DNA of 64,000 nt from Azospirillum oleiclasticum (lineage in GTDB: Bacteria; Pseudomonadota; Alphaproteobacteria; Azospirillales; Azospirillaceae), in contig NZ_JABFFR010000003.1 in assembly GCF_013423485.1 (NCBI RefSeq), positions 124,001-188,000 on the forward strand. Reading direction: 5' to 3'. This document shows, piece by piece, positions 1 to 9,981 of this stretch. The position numbers were made by a program, and so were the translations under genes. The notes beneath the pieces are model-generated. The model was not told the DNA's origin, searched no databases, and saw nothing but the letters and a program-made list of their open reading frames with translations. Every line of letters begins with the position of its first letter. Within the stretch, counting starts at the first letter, position 1.

Positions 1-75
1 CGCCGCAAGCAGCAGAAGCAGCACGCCGGGGGAGACCCGGCGCACCGTCCCGCTCCGTAGCCACGATCCCGTCAT
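1..75 (-). CDS. Start of an exported or membrane protein, cut by the left edge
   Basis: An ATG on the minus strand opens a reading frame of 25 codons that runs off the left end. The visible residues are a short basic stretch (MTGSWLRSGTVRR) followed by a run of leucines and alanines. This looks like the n-region and h-region of a signal peptide or a first membrane segment. Nothing of the mature protein is visible, so no function can be given. The start is inferred only from this signal-like N-terminus. Confidence 0.45.
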   Translation of the reverse strand, partial: MTGSWLRSGTVRRVSPGVLLLLLAA

Positions 76-567
76 GACCATGCGTCGCTCCCCGTCCGAC
101 CCGCGCCCAACGCCGCGTGAACGGCTGACATGGTGCCCGGCATCGGGGGCATCAAGCATCCCCATTCGGCCACCCCACTACGCCGCGCCTCTGGTTGTAC
201 GGACAAGCGGCAAAGTCGTCCGAATAAATCCAACGTCTTTCCAACGCATGTCCGACAAGCGGCGAAGCCAAGGCATTCTGCCGACGTCGGCGGCAAAGAA
301 CGCCAACGGGTGGCACAGGGTTCCGCCCGCAAGCGCCGGGACCGGCAAGCGGCGTCGACTCGAAGATCGGCTAATGTTCCTAATCGCCGCGTGCGTGCGC
401 ACCGCAACCGGGTGTATATGGAAGCCGTGTTGTCAAGTCTGTGCTTGACGCCGGGGACTTGCGGGCATGGCTCTCACCGACTGGTGCTCGCGCCGCAAGA
501 CCGGAAAGACCGATGCCGCGTGGTGCGGCCGGCGCGGCGTCTGGAGCCGGCCTGACCCGACCGGCGA
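76..567. other. 492-base intergenic region without a supported gene
   Basis: No open frame here has a convincing start, ribosome site or recognisable protein pattern; the frames present on both strands are typical GC-rich shadows. A short imperfect direct repeat (acaagcggcaaag / acaagcggcgaag, near 203-215 and 255-267) is visible, about 52 bases apart. The region probably holds the promoter of the minus-strand gene that leaves the left edge, but no clear -35/-10 pair could be named. Confidence 0.5.
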
Positions 568-1044
568 TCAATTGTCCACGAGTGCCTGCGGCGGCCCACC
601 GCCCATCCAACCATCCAGCGTCTCGCGCGCGATGCGGGCGAGGACGTCGGATTCCTCATAGGCCCAGACCACCGTCGGGGCCAGGATGGCGCCCATGCCG
701 CAGGCGGCCAGAGTGATGGTGCCGGTCACCGCCAGAAACAGGATGGCGGGGGAGCTGGGCGCCAGCGTGCCGCCGGCGATCACCTGCGCCAGCTCGACAG
801 CCCCCACGGAATAGGTGATGCCGGTGGACACCAGCGACGAGACGAGACAGCCGGCACCCTGCTTCTCGTTCTCGGTCATCGGGCGCAGGGGCCGGTCGGG
901 GCCGGTGGCCCGTGGTTCCGCGGCCCCTGTCGTCTCCGAGTCATCGATGGAACCGGCGGTGAAGGCGGTGACCGTCCGTGGCCGGGCATCGGCGGCTGCG
1001 GGCAGGAAGATCGCCAGGGCCAGAACGGCAGAAAGGCGCCGCAT
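568..1044 (-). CDS. Small exported or membrane protein of unknown function
   Basis: The 158-residue product begins with a signal peptide (MRRLSAVLALAIFLPAAADA), followed by a polar stretch to about residue 60. Two hydrophobic segments follow, at about residues 68-95 and 100-128, and the C-terminus is polar. It therefore looks like a secreted or inner-membrane protein with two membrane-spanning helices. The family is not recognised. It ends the minus-strand pair that begins with parE, with 9 bases between the two coding regions, so it is probably co-transcribed with parE. No catalytic motif is visible. Confidence 0.7.
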   Translation of the reverse strand: MRRLSAVLALAIFLPAAADARPRTVTAFTAGSIDDSETTGAAEPRATGPDRPLRPMTENEKQGAGCLVSSLVSTGITYSVGAVELAQVIAGGTLAPSSPAILFLAVTGTITLAACGMGAILAPTVVWAYEESDVLARIARETLDGWMGGGPPQALVDN

Positions 1045-1053
1045 GCGGGTTCC

Positions 1054-3045
1054 TCACACGTCGATGTCGTCGGCCCGCACGAACTTGGCGTTGTCCTGGA
1101 TGAAGCGGAAGCGCAGTTCGGGCTTGCGCCCCATCAGGCTTTCCACCAGCGACCGGGTCCGCTCGCTCTCCGCCCGCTCCTCGGGATCGGCGACGTTGGG
1201 CACCACGACCCGCAGCAGCGTGCGCCGCGACGGGTCCATGGTGGTCTCGCGGAGCTGCGCCGGCATCATCTCGCCCAGGCCCTTGAAGCGGCTGATCTCG
1301 ACCTTGCGGTTCTTGAAGGTCTTGGCCATCAGCTCCTCGCGGTGGGCGTCGTCGCGGGCATAGACCGACTTGGCCCCGGCGCTGATCCGGTAAAGCGGGG
1401 GCAGGGCGAGGTAGAGGTGGCCCTGCTGGATCAGCCCCGGCATCTCCCGATAGAAGAAGGTCATCAGCAGCGAGGCGATGTGCGCGCCGTCCACGTCCGC
1501 ATCGGTCATGATGATGACGCGCTCGTAGCGCAGCTTGTCGGTGGAGAAGTCCTTCCCGACGCCGCAGCCGAGCGCCAGCACCAGATCGTTCAGCTCCTGG
1601 TTCGCCTTCATCTTATCGACCGACGCGCTGGCGACGTTCAGGATCTTGCCGCGCAGGGGCAGGATGGCCTGGGTCTCGCGGTTGCGGGCCTGCTTGGCGG
1701 AGCCACCGGCCGAGTCGCCCTCGACCAGGAAGATCTCCGTGCCCTCCGGCGCGTTGCGGGAACAGTCGGCAAGCTTGCCCGGCAGCCGCAGCCGGCGGGT
1801 GGCGCTCTTGCGCGCCATCTCCTTGCTCTGCTTGCGCCGCGCCCGCTCCTCCGCCTTCTCGACCAGCCGCTCCATCAGCGCGTTGGCCGACGAAAGGTCG
1901 CCGGAAAGCCAGTGGTCGAAATGGTCCTTCACGGCCGCCTCGACCAGCCGCTGCGCCTCCGGCGTCGCCAGCTTGTCCTTGGTCTGGCCCTGGAACTGCG
2001 GCTCGCGGATGAAGACGGACAGCAGGATGCAGGCGTCGCCCGTCACATCGTCGTGGGTGATCTGGCCCGCGCGCTTGTTGTTGGTCAGCTCGGCGTAGCC
2101 CTTGATGCCGCGCATCAGCGCGGCGCGAAGTCCCGCCTCGTGGGTGCCTCCCTGCGGGGTCGGCACCGTGTTGCAGTAGGTGTGCGAGAAACCCTCGTCG
2201 TCGTCCGGCCAGGCCACCGCCCATTCCGCCCGGCCCTGCCCACCCGGAAACTCCATCTGGCCGGCGAAGGGTGTACGGGTCAGGCTCTTGCGGTCGCGCA
2301 GCGCGTTGTTCAGATAATCGAGCAGCCCGCCGGGGAAATGCAGGGTCTCCTGCGCCGGCGTCGCCGAATCCTCCGGCAGCAGCGAGGGATCGCAACTCCA
2401 CCGGATCTCCACGCCGCGGTAGAGATAGGCCTTCGACCGCGCCATGCGGTAGAGGCGGTGCGGCTCGAACCGCGCCGCTTCCCCGAAAATCTCCGCGTCG
2501 GGATGGAAGCGGACGGTGGTGCCCCGGCGGTTGACGGTGCCGCCCTGCTTCGCCAGCGGCCCCTGCGGCGTACCGCGGCTGTAATGCTGCACATAGAGCT
2601 GCCGCTCGCGCGCCACCTCCACCGTCAGCCGGTCGGACAGCGCGTTGACCACCGACAGCCCGACGCCGTGCAGGCCGCCCGAGGTCTCGTAGACCTTGTT
2701 GGAGAACTTGCCGCCGGAATGCAGCGTGGTGAGGATCACCTCCAGCGCCGACTTGCCGGGGTATTTCGGATGGTCGTCGATGGGGATGCCGCGCCCGTTG
2801 TCGCGCACCATGATGGTGCCGTCGACGCCCAGCTCCAGGTCGATGCGAGTGGCATGCCCGGCCACCGCCTCGTCCATCGCGTTGTCCAGCACCTCGGCCA
2901 CGAGATGGTGGAGCGCGCGGTCGTCGGTGCCGCCGATGTACATGCCGGGCCGCCGGCGCACCGGCTCCAGCCCCTCCAGAACCTCGATGTCCTGGGCGGA
3001 ATAGCTGTCGGCCTTGCGGGCCGTGTTCTCGAAAAGATCGCTCAT
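1054..3045 (-). CDS. parE: DNA topoisomerase IV subunit B
   Basis: ParE is the ATPase subunit of topoisomerase IV, which unlinks daughter chromosomes together with ParC. The 663-residue product has a GHKL ATPase domain (RRRPGMYIG, then the N-box VLDNAMDEAV and DNGRGIP), a transducer domain, and a TOPRIM domain with EGDSAGGSA (about residues 441-449) and the metal-binding DADVDGAH (about 515-522). The frame is open for 103 codons further upstream, but that stretch resembles no gyrase-family sequence, and the family N-terminus begins at MSDLFENTARKAD. GyrB is the close paralogue; the short length, without the GyrB-specific insertion, favours ParE. It is divergent from the thioesterase gene. Confidence 0.95.
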   Translation of the reverse strand: MSDLFENTARKADSYSAQDIEVLEGLEPVRRRPGMYIGGTDDRALHHLVAEVLDNAMDEAVAGHATRIDLELGVDGTIMVRDNGRGIPIDDHPKYPGKSALEVILTTLHSGGKFSNKVYETSGGLHGVGLSVVNALSDRLTVEVARERQLYVQHYSRGTPQGPLAKQGGTVNRRGTTVRFHPDAEIFGEAARFEPHRLYRMARSKAYLYRGVEIRWSCDPSLLPEDSATPAQETLHFPGGLLDYLNNALRDRKSLTRTPFAGQMEFPGGQGRAEWAVAWPDDDEGFSHTYCNTVPTPQGGTHEAGLRAALMRGIKGYAELTNNKRAGQITHDDVTGDACILLSVFIREPQFQGQTKDKLATPEAQRLVEAAVKDHFDHWLSGDLSSANALMERLVEKAEERARRKQSKEMARKSATRRLRLPGKLADCSRNAPEGTEIFLVEGDSAGGSAKQARNRETQAILPLRGKILNVASASVDKMKANQELNDLVLALGCGVGKDFSTDKLRYERVIIMTDADVDGAHIASLLMTFFYREMPGLIQQGHLYLALPPLYRISAGAKSVYARDDAHREELMAKTFKNRKVEISRFKGLGEMMPAQLRETTMDPSRRTLLRVVVPNVADPEERAESERTRSLVESLMGRKPELRFRFIQDNAKFVRADDIDV

Positions 3046-3156
3046 GACCGGCACTATAGGAATTTCGTCAGGGCTGCGCAAGCCCATCCCTTGCACCGTA
3101 TATATCCCACGGACACCAGATTTTGGTGAAACGCCTTTTTTCCGTGAGGAGGGCCG

Positions 3157-3558
3157 ATGAGCGACAACACGCCGCATGACATCAACCGGGGACCGGCGCT
3201 GCGCGCCATCGCCATGCCGGCCGACGCCAATCCGAACGGCGACATCTTCGGCGGCTGGCTGCTGTCGCAGATGGATCTGGCCGGCGGCATCGTGGCGATC
3301 CGCCGCGCACGCGGCCGGGTTGCCACGGTGGGTGTCGAGGCGATGACCTTCCACAAGCCGGTGATGGTGGGGGACGAAGTGAGCTGCTTCGCCTGCGTCG
3401 AGAAGGTCGGCCGCACCTCGCTGCGCGTGCGCATCGAGGCCTGGGTGCGCCGCCCGGATGACGAGACGGTGAAGGTGACCGAGGGCGTCTTCACCTATGT
3501 GGCGATCGGCACCGACCGCAAGCCGCGCGAGGTACCGCCCGACACGGTGATCGTTTGA
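3157..3558 (+). CDS. yciA: Acyl-CoA thioesterase, YciA family
   Basis: This 133-residue single hotdog-fold protein would hydrolyse acyl-CoA esters in the cytoplasm. The family signature is clear: NPNGDIFGGWLLSQMDLAG (about residues 24-42) supplies the catalytic Asp and the hotdog helix, followed by a beta-sheet section ending in FTYVAIG. Length matches YciA-type enzymes. An AGGAGG-like ribosome site lies directly upstream of the ATG. It is divergent from parE and convergent with the small lipoprotein gene, with a strong hairpin between them. Substrate preference cannot be read from the sequence. Confidence 0.9.
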   Translation: MSDNTPHDINRGPALRAIAMPADANPNGDIFGGWLLSQMDLAGGIVAIRRARGRVATVGVEAMTFHKPVMVGDEVSCFACVEKVGRTSLRVRIEAWVRRPDDETVKVTEGVFTYVAIGTDRKPREVPPDTVIV

Positions 3559-3571
3559 CCCAAGCCCGAAG

Positions 3572-3596
3572 GGGGAGGGCGCGTCGCGCCCTCCCC
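3572..3596. terminator. Bidirectional GC hairpin between convergent genes
   Basis: The arms GGGGAGGGCGCG and CGCGCCCTCCCC form a perfect 12-base-pair stem around a single base, so in practice about 11 pairs with a 3-base loop. It lies 13 bases after the thioesterase stop and 7 bases after the stop of the converging lipoprotein gene. There is no T-run, so termination efficiency is an inference from position and stem strength. Confidence 0.6.
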
Positions 3597-3603
3597 GCCG
3601 GGG

Positions 3604-3801
3604 TCACTGTGCGGTGCCGGACGGGGCAGGCGTCGTCGTCCCTGTGTTGCCGCTCGCGGTCGGGGGAGCGGCGGACGGCGGGGCGCTGGTTCCCGCGGTC
3701 GGTGGTGTGGCGCTTTCGTTGTTGGACGCCGTCTGGTCGTCGCAGGCGGCCAGGCCGAACAACAGGACCGGCACCGCCAGGAACCATAGCTTGCTGCGCA
3801 T
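3604..3801 (-). CDS. Small Thr/Pro/Ser-rich lipoprotein
   Basis: The 65-residue product has a lipoprotein signal peptide (MRSKLWFLAVPVLLFGLAAC) with lipobox LAAC, so the lipidated Cys would be residue 20. The mature part is a short, disordered, Thr/Pro/Ser/Ala-rich tail with no domain. A GGAG ribosome site precedes this ATG. An upstream in-frame extension of 32 codons is open but would bury the signal peptide, so it was rejected. Small lipoproteins of this kind are often outer-membrane or periplasmic spacers; the actual role is unknown. Confidence 0.75.
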   Translation of the reverse strand: MRSKLWFLAVPVLLFGLAACDDQTASNNESATPPTAGTSAPPSAAPPTASGNTGTTTPAPSGTAQ

Positions 3802-4052
3802 CGAAGTGATCTCCTCAAGATGTTGTGGTCCGATGCCAGTATCGGCACCCGTAAGAACGCGGATGGCGCGAATATCATTCCGACGTGTCGCCTGCAATTA
3901 TGGACAGGTGGCGTCATAGGCCCCTATCCGTTCGTATGCCGGTGCGAGAACCTTCCGGCAACCTGTTGCCGCAAGAAACCGCACCCGTGAATTCTTGACG
4001 AATGCTTTTCTTTTCGTTTGACCGGCCCAAACCGGTGTGATTCCATCCGCCC

Positions 4053-4424
4053 ATGACCATCGTGACGACCATCACCGACGCCCTTGGGCGTGCCGCCATG
4101 CGTGCGCTCCGGCAGACGATCGGCCCCGCCATCGGGGCCTGCGTCGTGGGCTATTTCGCCTATTACGCCGTCCAGGGCGACCGCGGCCTGATGGCGATGA
4201 AACACCTGCAGACCGAGATCGCGGAGGCGGAAGGCATCCTGGCCCAGGTCACGGCGGAGCGGGAGCGGATGGAGCGCCGGGCCCTGTTGCTGCGCAGCGA
4301 CCATCTGGATCTCGACGTGCTGGACGAACGCGCCAGAATGATGTTGAATCTCAACAATCCGCGGGACGTCATTATAAAGCTCCCGTCGGCCGGAACTCCG
4401 GGGTCCGCTTCGGAGAACCGCTGA
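4053..4424 (+). CDS. FtsB/DivIC-like septum formation initiator
   Basis: The 123-residue protein has a single membrane helix at about residues 25-42 and a heptad-rich coiled coil at about 45-82 (KHLQTEIAEAEGILAQVTAERERMERR). It ends with a short conserved tail (LDERARMMLNLN). This is the architecture of the FtsB/DivIC family, bitopic proteins that link early and late division proteins at the septum. In many alphaproteobacteria a gene of this family lies just ahead of pdhA, as here. Family membership is well supported; functional equivalence to E. coli FtsB is inferred. Confidence 0.85.
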   Translation: MTIVTTITDALGRAAMRALRQTIGPAIGACVVGYFAYYAVQGDRGLMAMKHLQTEIAEAEGILAQVTAERERMERRALLLRSDHLDLDVLDERARMMLNLNNPRDVIIKLPSAGTPGSASENR

Positions 4425-4435
4425 ATATCATGCGA

Positions 4436-4454
4436 TTAACCGGAATTCGGTTAA
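4436..4454. promoter_or_regulatory. Inverted repeat upstream of pdhA (candidate operator)
   Basis: TTAACCG and CGGTTAA form a perfect 7-base dyad with a 5-base spacer. It lies 12 bases after the ftsB-like stop and about 140 bases before the pdhA start. The AT-rich arms stand out in this GC-rich DNA. It is too short for a good terminator, so a protein-binding site controlling the pdh operon is more likely. No regulator can be named. Confidence 0.4.
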
Positions 4455-4593
4455 CAGCGATTCCGCTAGAGAAAACAGAGCGTTGTGAAGCTACCGCTTG
4501 TCACGGGCGGTTGGCGGCGCTAGAACACTTCCCACGAGCTGGACTCTCGTAACGATCACGGTGCCCGAGCGCCGTCGAGCCCTGGGAGGAATT

Positions 4594-5619
4594 ATGGCCG
4601 CGTCCCGACGCCGAACGAAGGCGACCCCCGATTCCGCGCAACCGCAGAACACCCCGGCGGCATCGCCGGACGAGATGATCCGCTACTACCGCGAGATGCT
4701 GCTGATCCGCCGCTTCGAGGAGAAGGCGGGGCAGCTCTACGGCATGGGCCTGATTGGCGGCTTCTGCCACCTCTACATCGGCCAGGAGGCCGTGGTGGTC
4801 GGCATCCAGGCGGCGCTGAAGGAGGGCGACAGCGTCATCACCAGCTACCGTGACCACGGCCACATGCTCGCCTGCAACATGGACCCCAAGGGGGTGATGG
4901 CGGAGCTGACCGGCCGGCGCGGCGGCTATTCCAAGGGCAAGGGCGGCTCGATGCACATGTTCAGCCGCGAGAAGAACTTCTACGGCGGCCATGGCATCGT
5001 CGGGGCCCAGGTGCCGCTCGGGACCGGTCTCGCCTTCGCGCACAAGTACAAGAAGGACGGCGGCGTCTGCACCGTCTATCTCGGCGACGGCGCGGTGAAC
5101 CAGGGCCAGGTGTACGAGAGCTTCAACATGGCGGCGCTGTGGAAGCTGCCGGTCATCTACGTCATCGAGAACAACAAGTACGCCATGGGGACCTCGCAGG
5201 AGCGGGCGTCCGCCGGCGAGCTCCACCAGCGCGGCGCCGCCTACGGCATCCCCGGCGTGCAGGTCAACGGCATGAACGTGCTGGACGTGAAGGCGGCATC
5301 CGACCAGTGGGTGGATTACGTCCGCTCCGGCAACGGCCCCGTCATCATGGAGCTGAAGACCTACCGCTACCGCGGCCACTCCATGTCCGATCCGGCCAAG
5401 TACCGGACCAAGGAGGAGGTCGAGAAGATGCGGACGGAGTCCGACCCCATCGACCAGATGAAGAAGCACCTGCTCGACGCCGGCATCGTGGACGAGGACA
5501 AGCTGAAGGAGATCGATCGCGAGGTGAAGGCGATCGTCACCGAGGCGGCCGAGTTCGCCCAGCAGAGCCCGGAGCCGGATCCGTCCGAGCTGTGGACCGA
5601 CGTCCTGGTCGAGGCCTGA
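4594..5619 (+). CDS. pdhA: Pyruvate dehydrogenase E1 component, alpha subunit
   Basis: PdhA, with PdhB, forms the thiamine-diphosphate-dependent E1 that decarboxylates pyruvate and acetylates the lipoyl groups of the complex. The 341-residue product shows the TPP-binding signature GDGAVNQGQVYES through VIENNKYAMGTS (about residues 164-205) and the phosphorylation-loop-like YRYRGHSMSDPAKYR. The chosen ATG follows GGGAGGA and gives a short charged leader; the upstream 32 in-frame codons have no ribosome site. It is the first gene of the pdhA-pdhB-pdhC(-lpdA) operon, 75 bases before pdhB. Confidence 0.96.
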   Translation: MAASRRRTKATPDSAQPQNTPAASPDEMIRYYREMLLIRRFEEKAGQLYGMGLIGGFCHLYIGQEAVVVGIQAALKEGDSVITSYRDHGHMLACNMDPKGVMAELTGRRGGYSKGKGGSMHMFSREKNFYGGHGIVGAQVPLGTGLAFAHKYKKDGGVCTVYLGDGAVNQGQVYESFNMAALWKLPVIYVIENNKYAMGTSQERASAGELHQRGAAYGIPGVQVNGMNVLDVKAASDQWVDYVRSGNGPVIMELKTYRYRGHSMSDPAKYRTKEEVEKMRTESDPIDQMKKHLLDAGIVDEDKLKEIDREVKAIVTEAAEFAQQSPEPDPSELWTDVLVEA

Positions 5620-5694
5620 CGACAACGCCAAGAAGGGGTACGGCCTTGCGCGGCGGATCAACGCTCCGACCCGCGCGCCGTCCGGAGGAATCAC

Positions 5695-7089
<1,395 letters not shown>

Positions 7090-7104
7090 GGGAGGATCGA
7101 AGCC

Positions 7105-8454
7105 GTGACCATTCCGATTCTGATGCCCGCCCTGTCGCCGACCATGACCGAGGGCAACCTCGCTCGCTGGTTGAAGAAGGAGGGCGACACCGTCAAGGCC
7201 GGCGACGTGCTGGCCGAGATCGAGACGGACAAGGCCACCATGGAGGTCGAGGCGGTCGATGAAGGCCGCATCGGCAAGATCCTGGTGGAGAGCGGCGCCC
7301 AGGGCGTGGCGGTGAACACGCCCATCGCCATCCTGCTGGAGGAAGGCGAGGACGAAAGCGCGCTGAACGCGGCCCCGGCCGCGCCCGCAGCCGCGTCGGC
7401 GCCGAAGGCGGCCGAACCCGAACCCGCGCCGGCCCCGGCCGCCGCGTCTGCTCCGGCGCCCGCTCCTGCGATGAACGGCGGCGGCAACGCCGACGGCCGC
7501 GTCTTCGCCAGCCCGCTGGCAAAGCGCATCGCCGAACAGGCGGGTCTGGACCTGCGCGGCATCAAGGGTTCGGGCCCGCAAGGCCGCATCGTCAAGGCCG
7601 ACGTGGAGGCGGCGAAGGCAGCCCCGCGTTCCGCCGCTCCCGCAGCGGCTGCACCTGCCAAGGCGGACGCGCCGGCCAAGCCCGCGGCCGCTCCCGCGGC
7701 GGCGACCCCCGCACCGGCCGCGGCGAAGCCGGCCGGCGTGGACGCCAAGGACTTCTCCGACAAGCTGGGCATGGCCTACACCGCGATCCCCAACAGCGGC
7801 ATGCGCAAGACCATCGCGCGCCGCCTGTCGGAGGCCAAGCAGACCGTCCCGCACTTCTACCTGACGGTGGACTGCCAACTCGACCAGCTTCTCAAGATCC
7901 GGGCCGATCTCAACGGCCGTTCCGACAGTTACAAGCTGTCGGTGAACGACTTCGTGATCCGCGCGGTGGCGCTGGCGCTGAAGAAGGTGCCGGCGGCCAA
8001 CGCCGCCTACACCGACGAGGCGATCCTGCAATACCACCACGCCGATGTGTCGGTGGCGGTGGCGACGCCCAACGGCCTGATCACCCCGATCATCAAGGCC
8101 GCGGAGACCAAGGGCCTCGCCCAGATCTCCAGCGAGATGAAGGACCTCGCCAAGCGGGCGCGGGACGGCAAGCTGAAGCCCGAGGAGTTCCAGGGCGGCA
8201 CCTTCTCCGTCTCCAACCTCGGCATGTTCGGCATCCGCGAGTTCGCCGCCATCATCAACCCGCCGCAGGGCTGCATCCTGGCCGTCGGTGCCGGCGAGCA
8301 GCGCCCGGTGGTGAAGGACGGCGCGCTCTCCATCGCCACGGTCATGAGCTGCACCCTGTCGGTCGACCACCGCGTGGTGGACGGCGCCGTCGGTGCCGAG
8401 TTCCTGGCCGCCTTCAAGGCGCTGGTCGAGGATCCGCTGAGCATGCTGCTCTGA
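7105..8454 (+). CDS. pdhC: Dihydrolipoyl acetyltransferase (E2) of pyruvate dehydrogenase
   Basis: E2 forms the core of the complex and transfers the acetyl group from lipoamide to CoA. The 449-residue product has one lipoyl domain (residues 1-80, Lys43 in ETDKAT) and an Ala/Pro-rich flexible linker. Next come a peripheral-subunit binding domain ([19 protein letters not shown], about 133-151), a second Ala/Pro linker, and the acetyltransferase domain ending with HRVVDG (catalytic His and Asp). The start is GTG, set by GGGAGGA eight bases upstream; the pdhB stop lies 15 bases before it. The lipoyl domain is very similar to that of pdhB, also at the DNA level. Confidence 0.96.
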   Translation: MTIPILMPALSPTMTEGNLARWLKKEGDTVKAGDVLAEIETDKATMEVEAVDEGRIGKILVESGAQGVAVNTPIAILLEEGEDESALNAAPAAPAAASAPKAAEPEPAPAPAAASAPAPAPAMNGGGNADGRVFASPLAKRIAEQAGLDLRGIKGSGPQGRIVKADVEAAKAAPRSAAPAAAAPAKADAPAKPAAAPAAATPAPAAAKPAGVDAKDFSDKLGMAYTAIPNSGMRKTIARRLSEAKQTVPHFYLTVDCQLDQLLKIRADLNGRSDSYKLSVNDFVIRAVALALKKVPAANAAYTDEAILQYHHADVSVAVATPNGLITPIIKAAETKGLAQISSEMKDLAKRARDGKLKPEEFQGGTFSVSNLGMFGIREFAAIINPPQGCILAVGAGEQRPVVKDGALSIATVMSCTLSVDHRVVDGAVGAEFLAAFKALVEDPLSMLL

Positions 8455-8463
8455 GTGTCGGCC

Positions 8464-8496
8464 GCCGGCATTCCCCGGGGGACGGGGAATGCCGGC
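8464..8496 (+). other. Perfect 13-bp hairpin between pdhC and lpdA
   Basis: GCCGGCATTCCCC pairs fully with GGGGAATGCCGGC around a 7-base loop, starting 9 bases after the pdhC stop and ending 46 bases before the lpdA start. There is no T-tract, so it may be an attenuator, an RNA-processing site or a 3'-end stabiliser that sets E3 expression apart from E1/E2. A factor-independent terminator is less likely. Confidence 0.6.
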
Positions 8497-8542
8497 GTTC
8501 CCAAGACCCTGCATAATCGGTTTAAAAATCAGGAGGAACACC

Positions 8543-9940
8543 TTGGCCGACATGAATTTCGACCTGATCGTCATCGGCAGCGGCCCGGGCGGCTATGTGG
8601 CGGCGATCCGGGCGGCGCAGCTCGGTCTGCGCACGGCGGTGGTCGAGCGGGAAAACCTCGGCGGCATCTGCCTGAACTGGGGCTGCATCCCGACCAAGGC
8701 GCTGCTGCGCTCGGCCGAGGCGCTGCGGACCATGAAGCACGCGGCCGATTTCGGGCTGGCGGCGCAGGGCATCTCCGTCGATCTCGACAAGATCGTGCAG
8801 CGCTCGCGCAAGGTGGCCGGGCAGCTCAACGGCGGCGTCAAGCACCTCCTGAAAAAGAACAAGGTCACCGTGATCGACGGCGAGGCGAAGCTGGCCGGCA
8901 AGGGCCAGGTGGCCGTCAGCAAGGGCGGGGCCCCCGTCGGCACCTTCGGTGCCAAGAACATCATCATCGCCACCGGTGCCCGCGCCCGCAACCTGCCGGG
9001 GCTTGAGGACGACGGCAAGCTCGTCTGGACCTACCGCAAGGCGATGACCCCCAACACCCTGCCGAAGTCGCTGCTGGTCATCGGCTCGGGCGCCATCGGC
9101 ATCGAGTTCGCCAGCTTCTACAACGAGCTGGGCAGCAAGGTGACGGTGGTGGAGGTGATCGACCGCATCCTGCCCGCCGAGGACGAGGAGATCAGCGCCT
9201 TCGCCCGCAAGCAGTTCGAGAAGCAGGGGATGCGCGTCATCACCGGTGCGAAGGCCGGCAACCTGCGCAAGGGTGCGGACAACGTGACCGTCGCCATCGA
9301 CGCGGGCGGCAAGACCGAGGACATCACGGTCGACCGGGTGATCCTGGCGGTCGGCATCAGCCCCAACACCGAGAACCTTGGCCTGGAAAACACCAAGGTG
9401 AAGCTCGACCGCGGCCACATCGTGACCAACCAGTGGTGCGAGACCGACGAGCCCGGCGTCTACGCCATCGGCGACGTGACCGGCGCGCCGTGGCTGGCGC
9501 ACAAGGCGTCCCACGAGGGCGTCATCTGCGTCGAGCACATCGCCGGCCAGCACCCGCACCCGCTGGACGTCCGCAACATCCCCGGCTGCACCTACTCGCA
9601 CCCGCAGGTCGCGTCGGTCGGCCTCACCGAGGCGAAGGCCAAGGCCGCCGGCTACACGGTGAAGGTCGGGCGCTTCCCCTTCATCGGCAACGGCAAGGCC
9701 ATCGCGCTGGGCGAGCCGGATGGCATGGTGAAGACGGTGTTCGACGCCAAGACCGGCGAGTTGCTGGGCGCCCACATGGTGGGGGCCGAGGTGACCGAGC
9801 TGATCCAGGGCTACACCATCGGCAAGACGCTCGAGACCACGGAGGCCGACCTTATGCACACGGTCTTCCCGCATCCCACCCTGTCGGAGATGATGCACGA
9901 GTCCGTTCTTGATGCCTATGGCCGGGCGATCCACTTCTAG
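8543..9940 (+). CDS. lpdA: Dihydrolipoyl dehydrogenase (E3)
   Basis: E3 reoxidises dihydrolipoamide with FAD and NAD+. The product has the FAD motif GSGPGGYVAAIRAAQLG, the redox disulfide GGICLNWGCIPTK, a central NAD-binding GSGAIGIEFASFY, and the C-terminal catalytic His-Glu (FPHPTLSEMMHE). A strong AGGAGGA lies 5 bases before a TTG (8543), which encodes MADMNFDLIVIGSG; the ATG three codons later would be 14 bases away, so TTG was preferred (465 residues). A large intergenic hairpin separates it from pdhC. It probably serves other lipoyl-dependent complexes too. Confidence 0.94.
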   Translation: MADMNFDLIVIGSGPGGYVAAIRAAQLGLRTAVVERENLGGICLNWGCIPTKALLRSAEALRTMKHAADFGLAAQGISVDLDKIVQRSRKVAGQLNGGVKHLLKKNKVTVIDGEAKLAGKGQVAVSKGGAPVGTFGAKNIIIATGARARNLPGLEDDGKLVWTYRKAMTPNTLPKSLLVIGSGAIGIEFASFYNELGSKVTVVEVIDRILPAEDEEISAFARKQFEKQGMRVITGAKAGNLRKGADNVTVAIDAGGKTEDITVDRVILAVGISPNTENLGLENTKVKLDRGHIVTNQWCETDEPGVYAIGDVTGAPWLAHKASHEGVICVEHIAGQHPHPLDVRNIPGCTYSHPQVASVGLTEAKAKAAGYTVKVGRFPFIGNGKAIALGEPDGMVKTVFDAKTGELLGAHMVGAEVTELIQGYTIGKTLETTEADLMHTVFPHPTLSEMMHESVLDAYGRAIHF

Positions 9941-9981
9941 CTAGAGTGCCGCTCCGCGCGACGTTTTCCGGTTTCGGGTCG

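Noticed and set aside
467..661. A small plus-strand open frame beginning MALTDWCSRR near the left end
   Set aside because: It has no convincing ribosome site and overlaps the end of the 158-residue minus-strand gene. It has no recognisable pattern, so it was left in the intergenic description.
1342..3129. A 595-codon open frame on the plus strand opposite parE
   Set aside because: It is the antisense shadow of a verified topoisomerase gene, with repetitive Arg/Gln/His/Leu composition and no recognisable motif.
3046..3354. N-terminal extension of parE by 103 codons
   Set aside because: The extension shows no gyrase-family similarity, overlaps the divergent thioesterase coding region, and the usual family start (MSDLF) is available.
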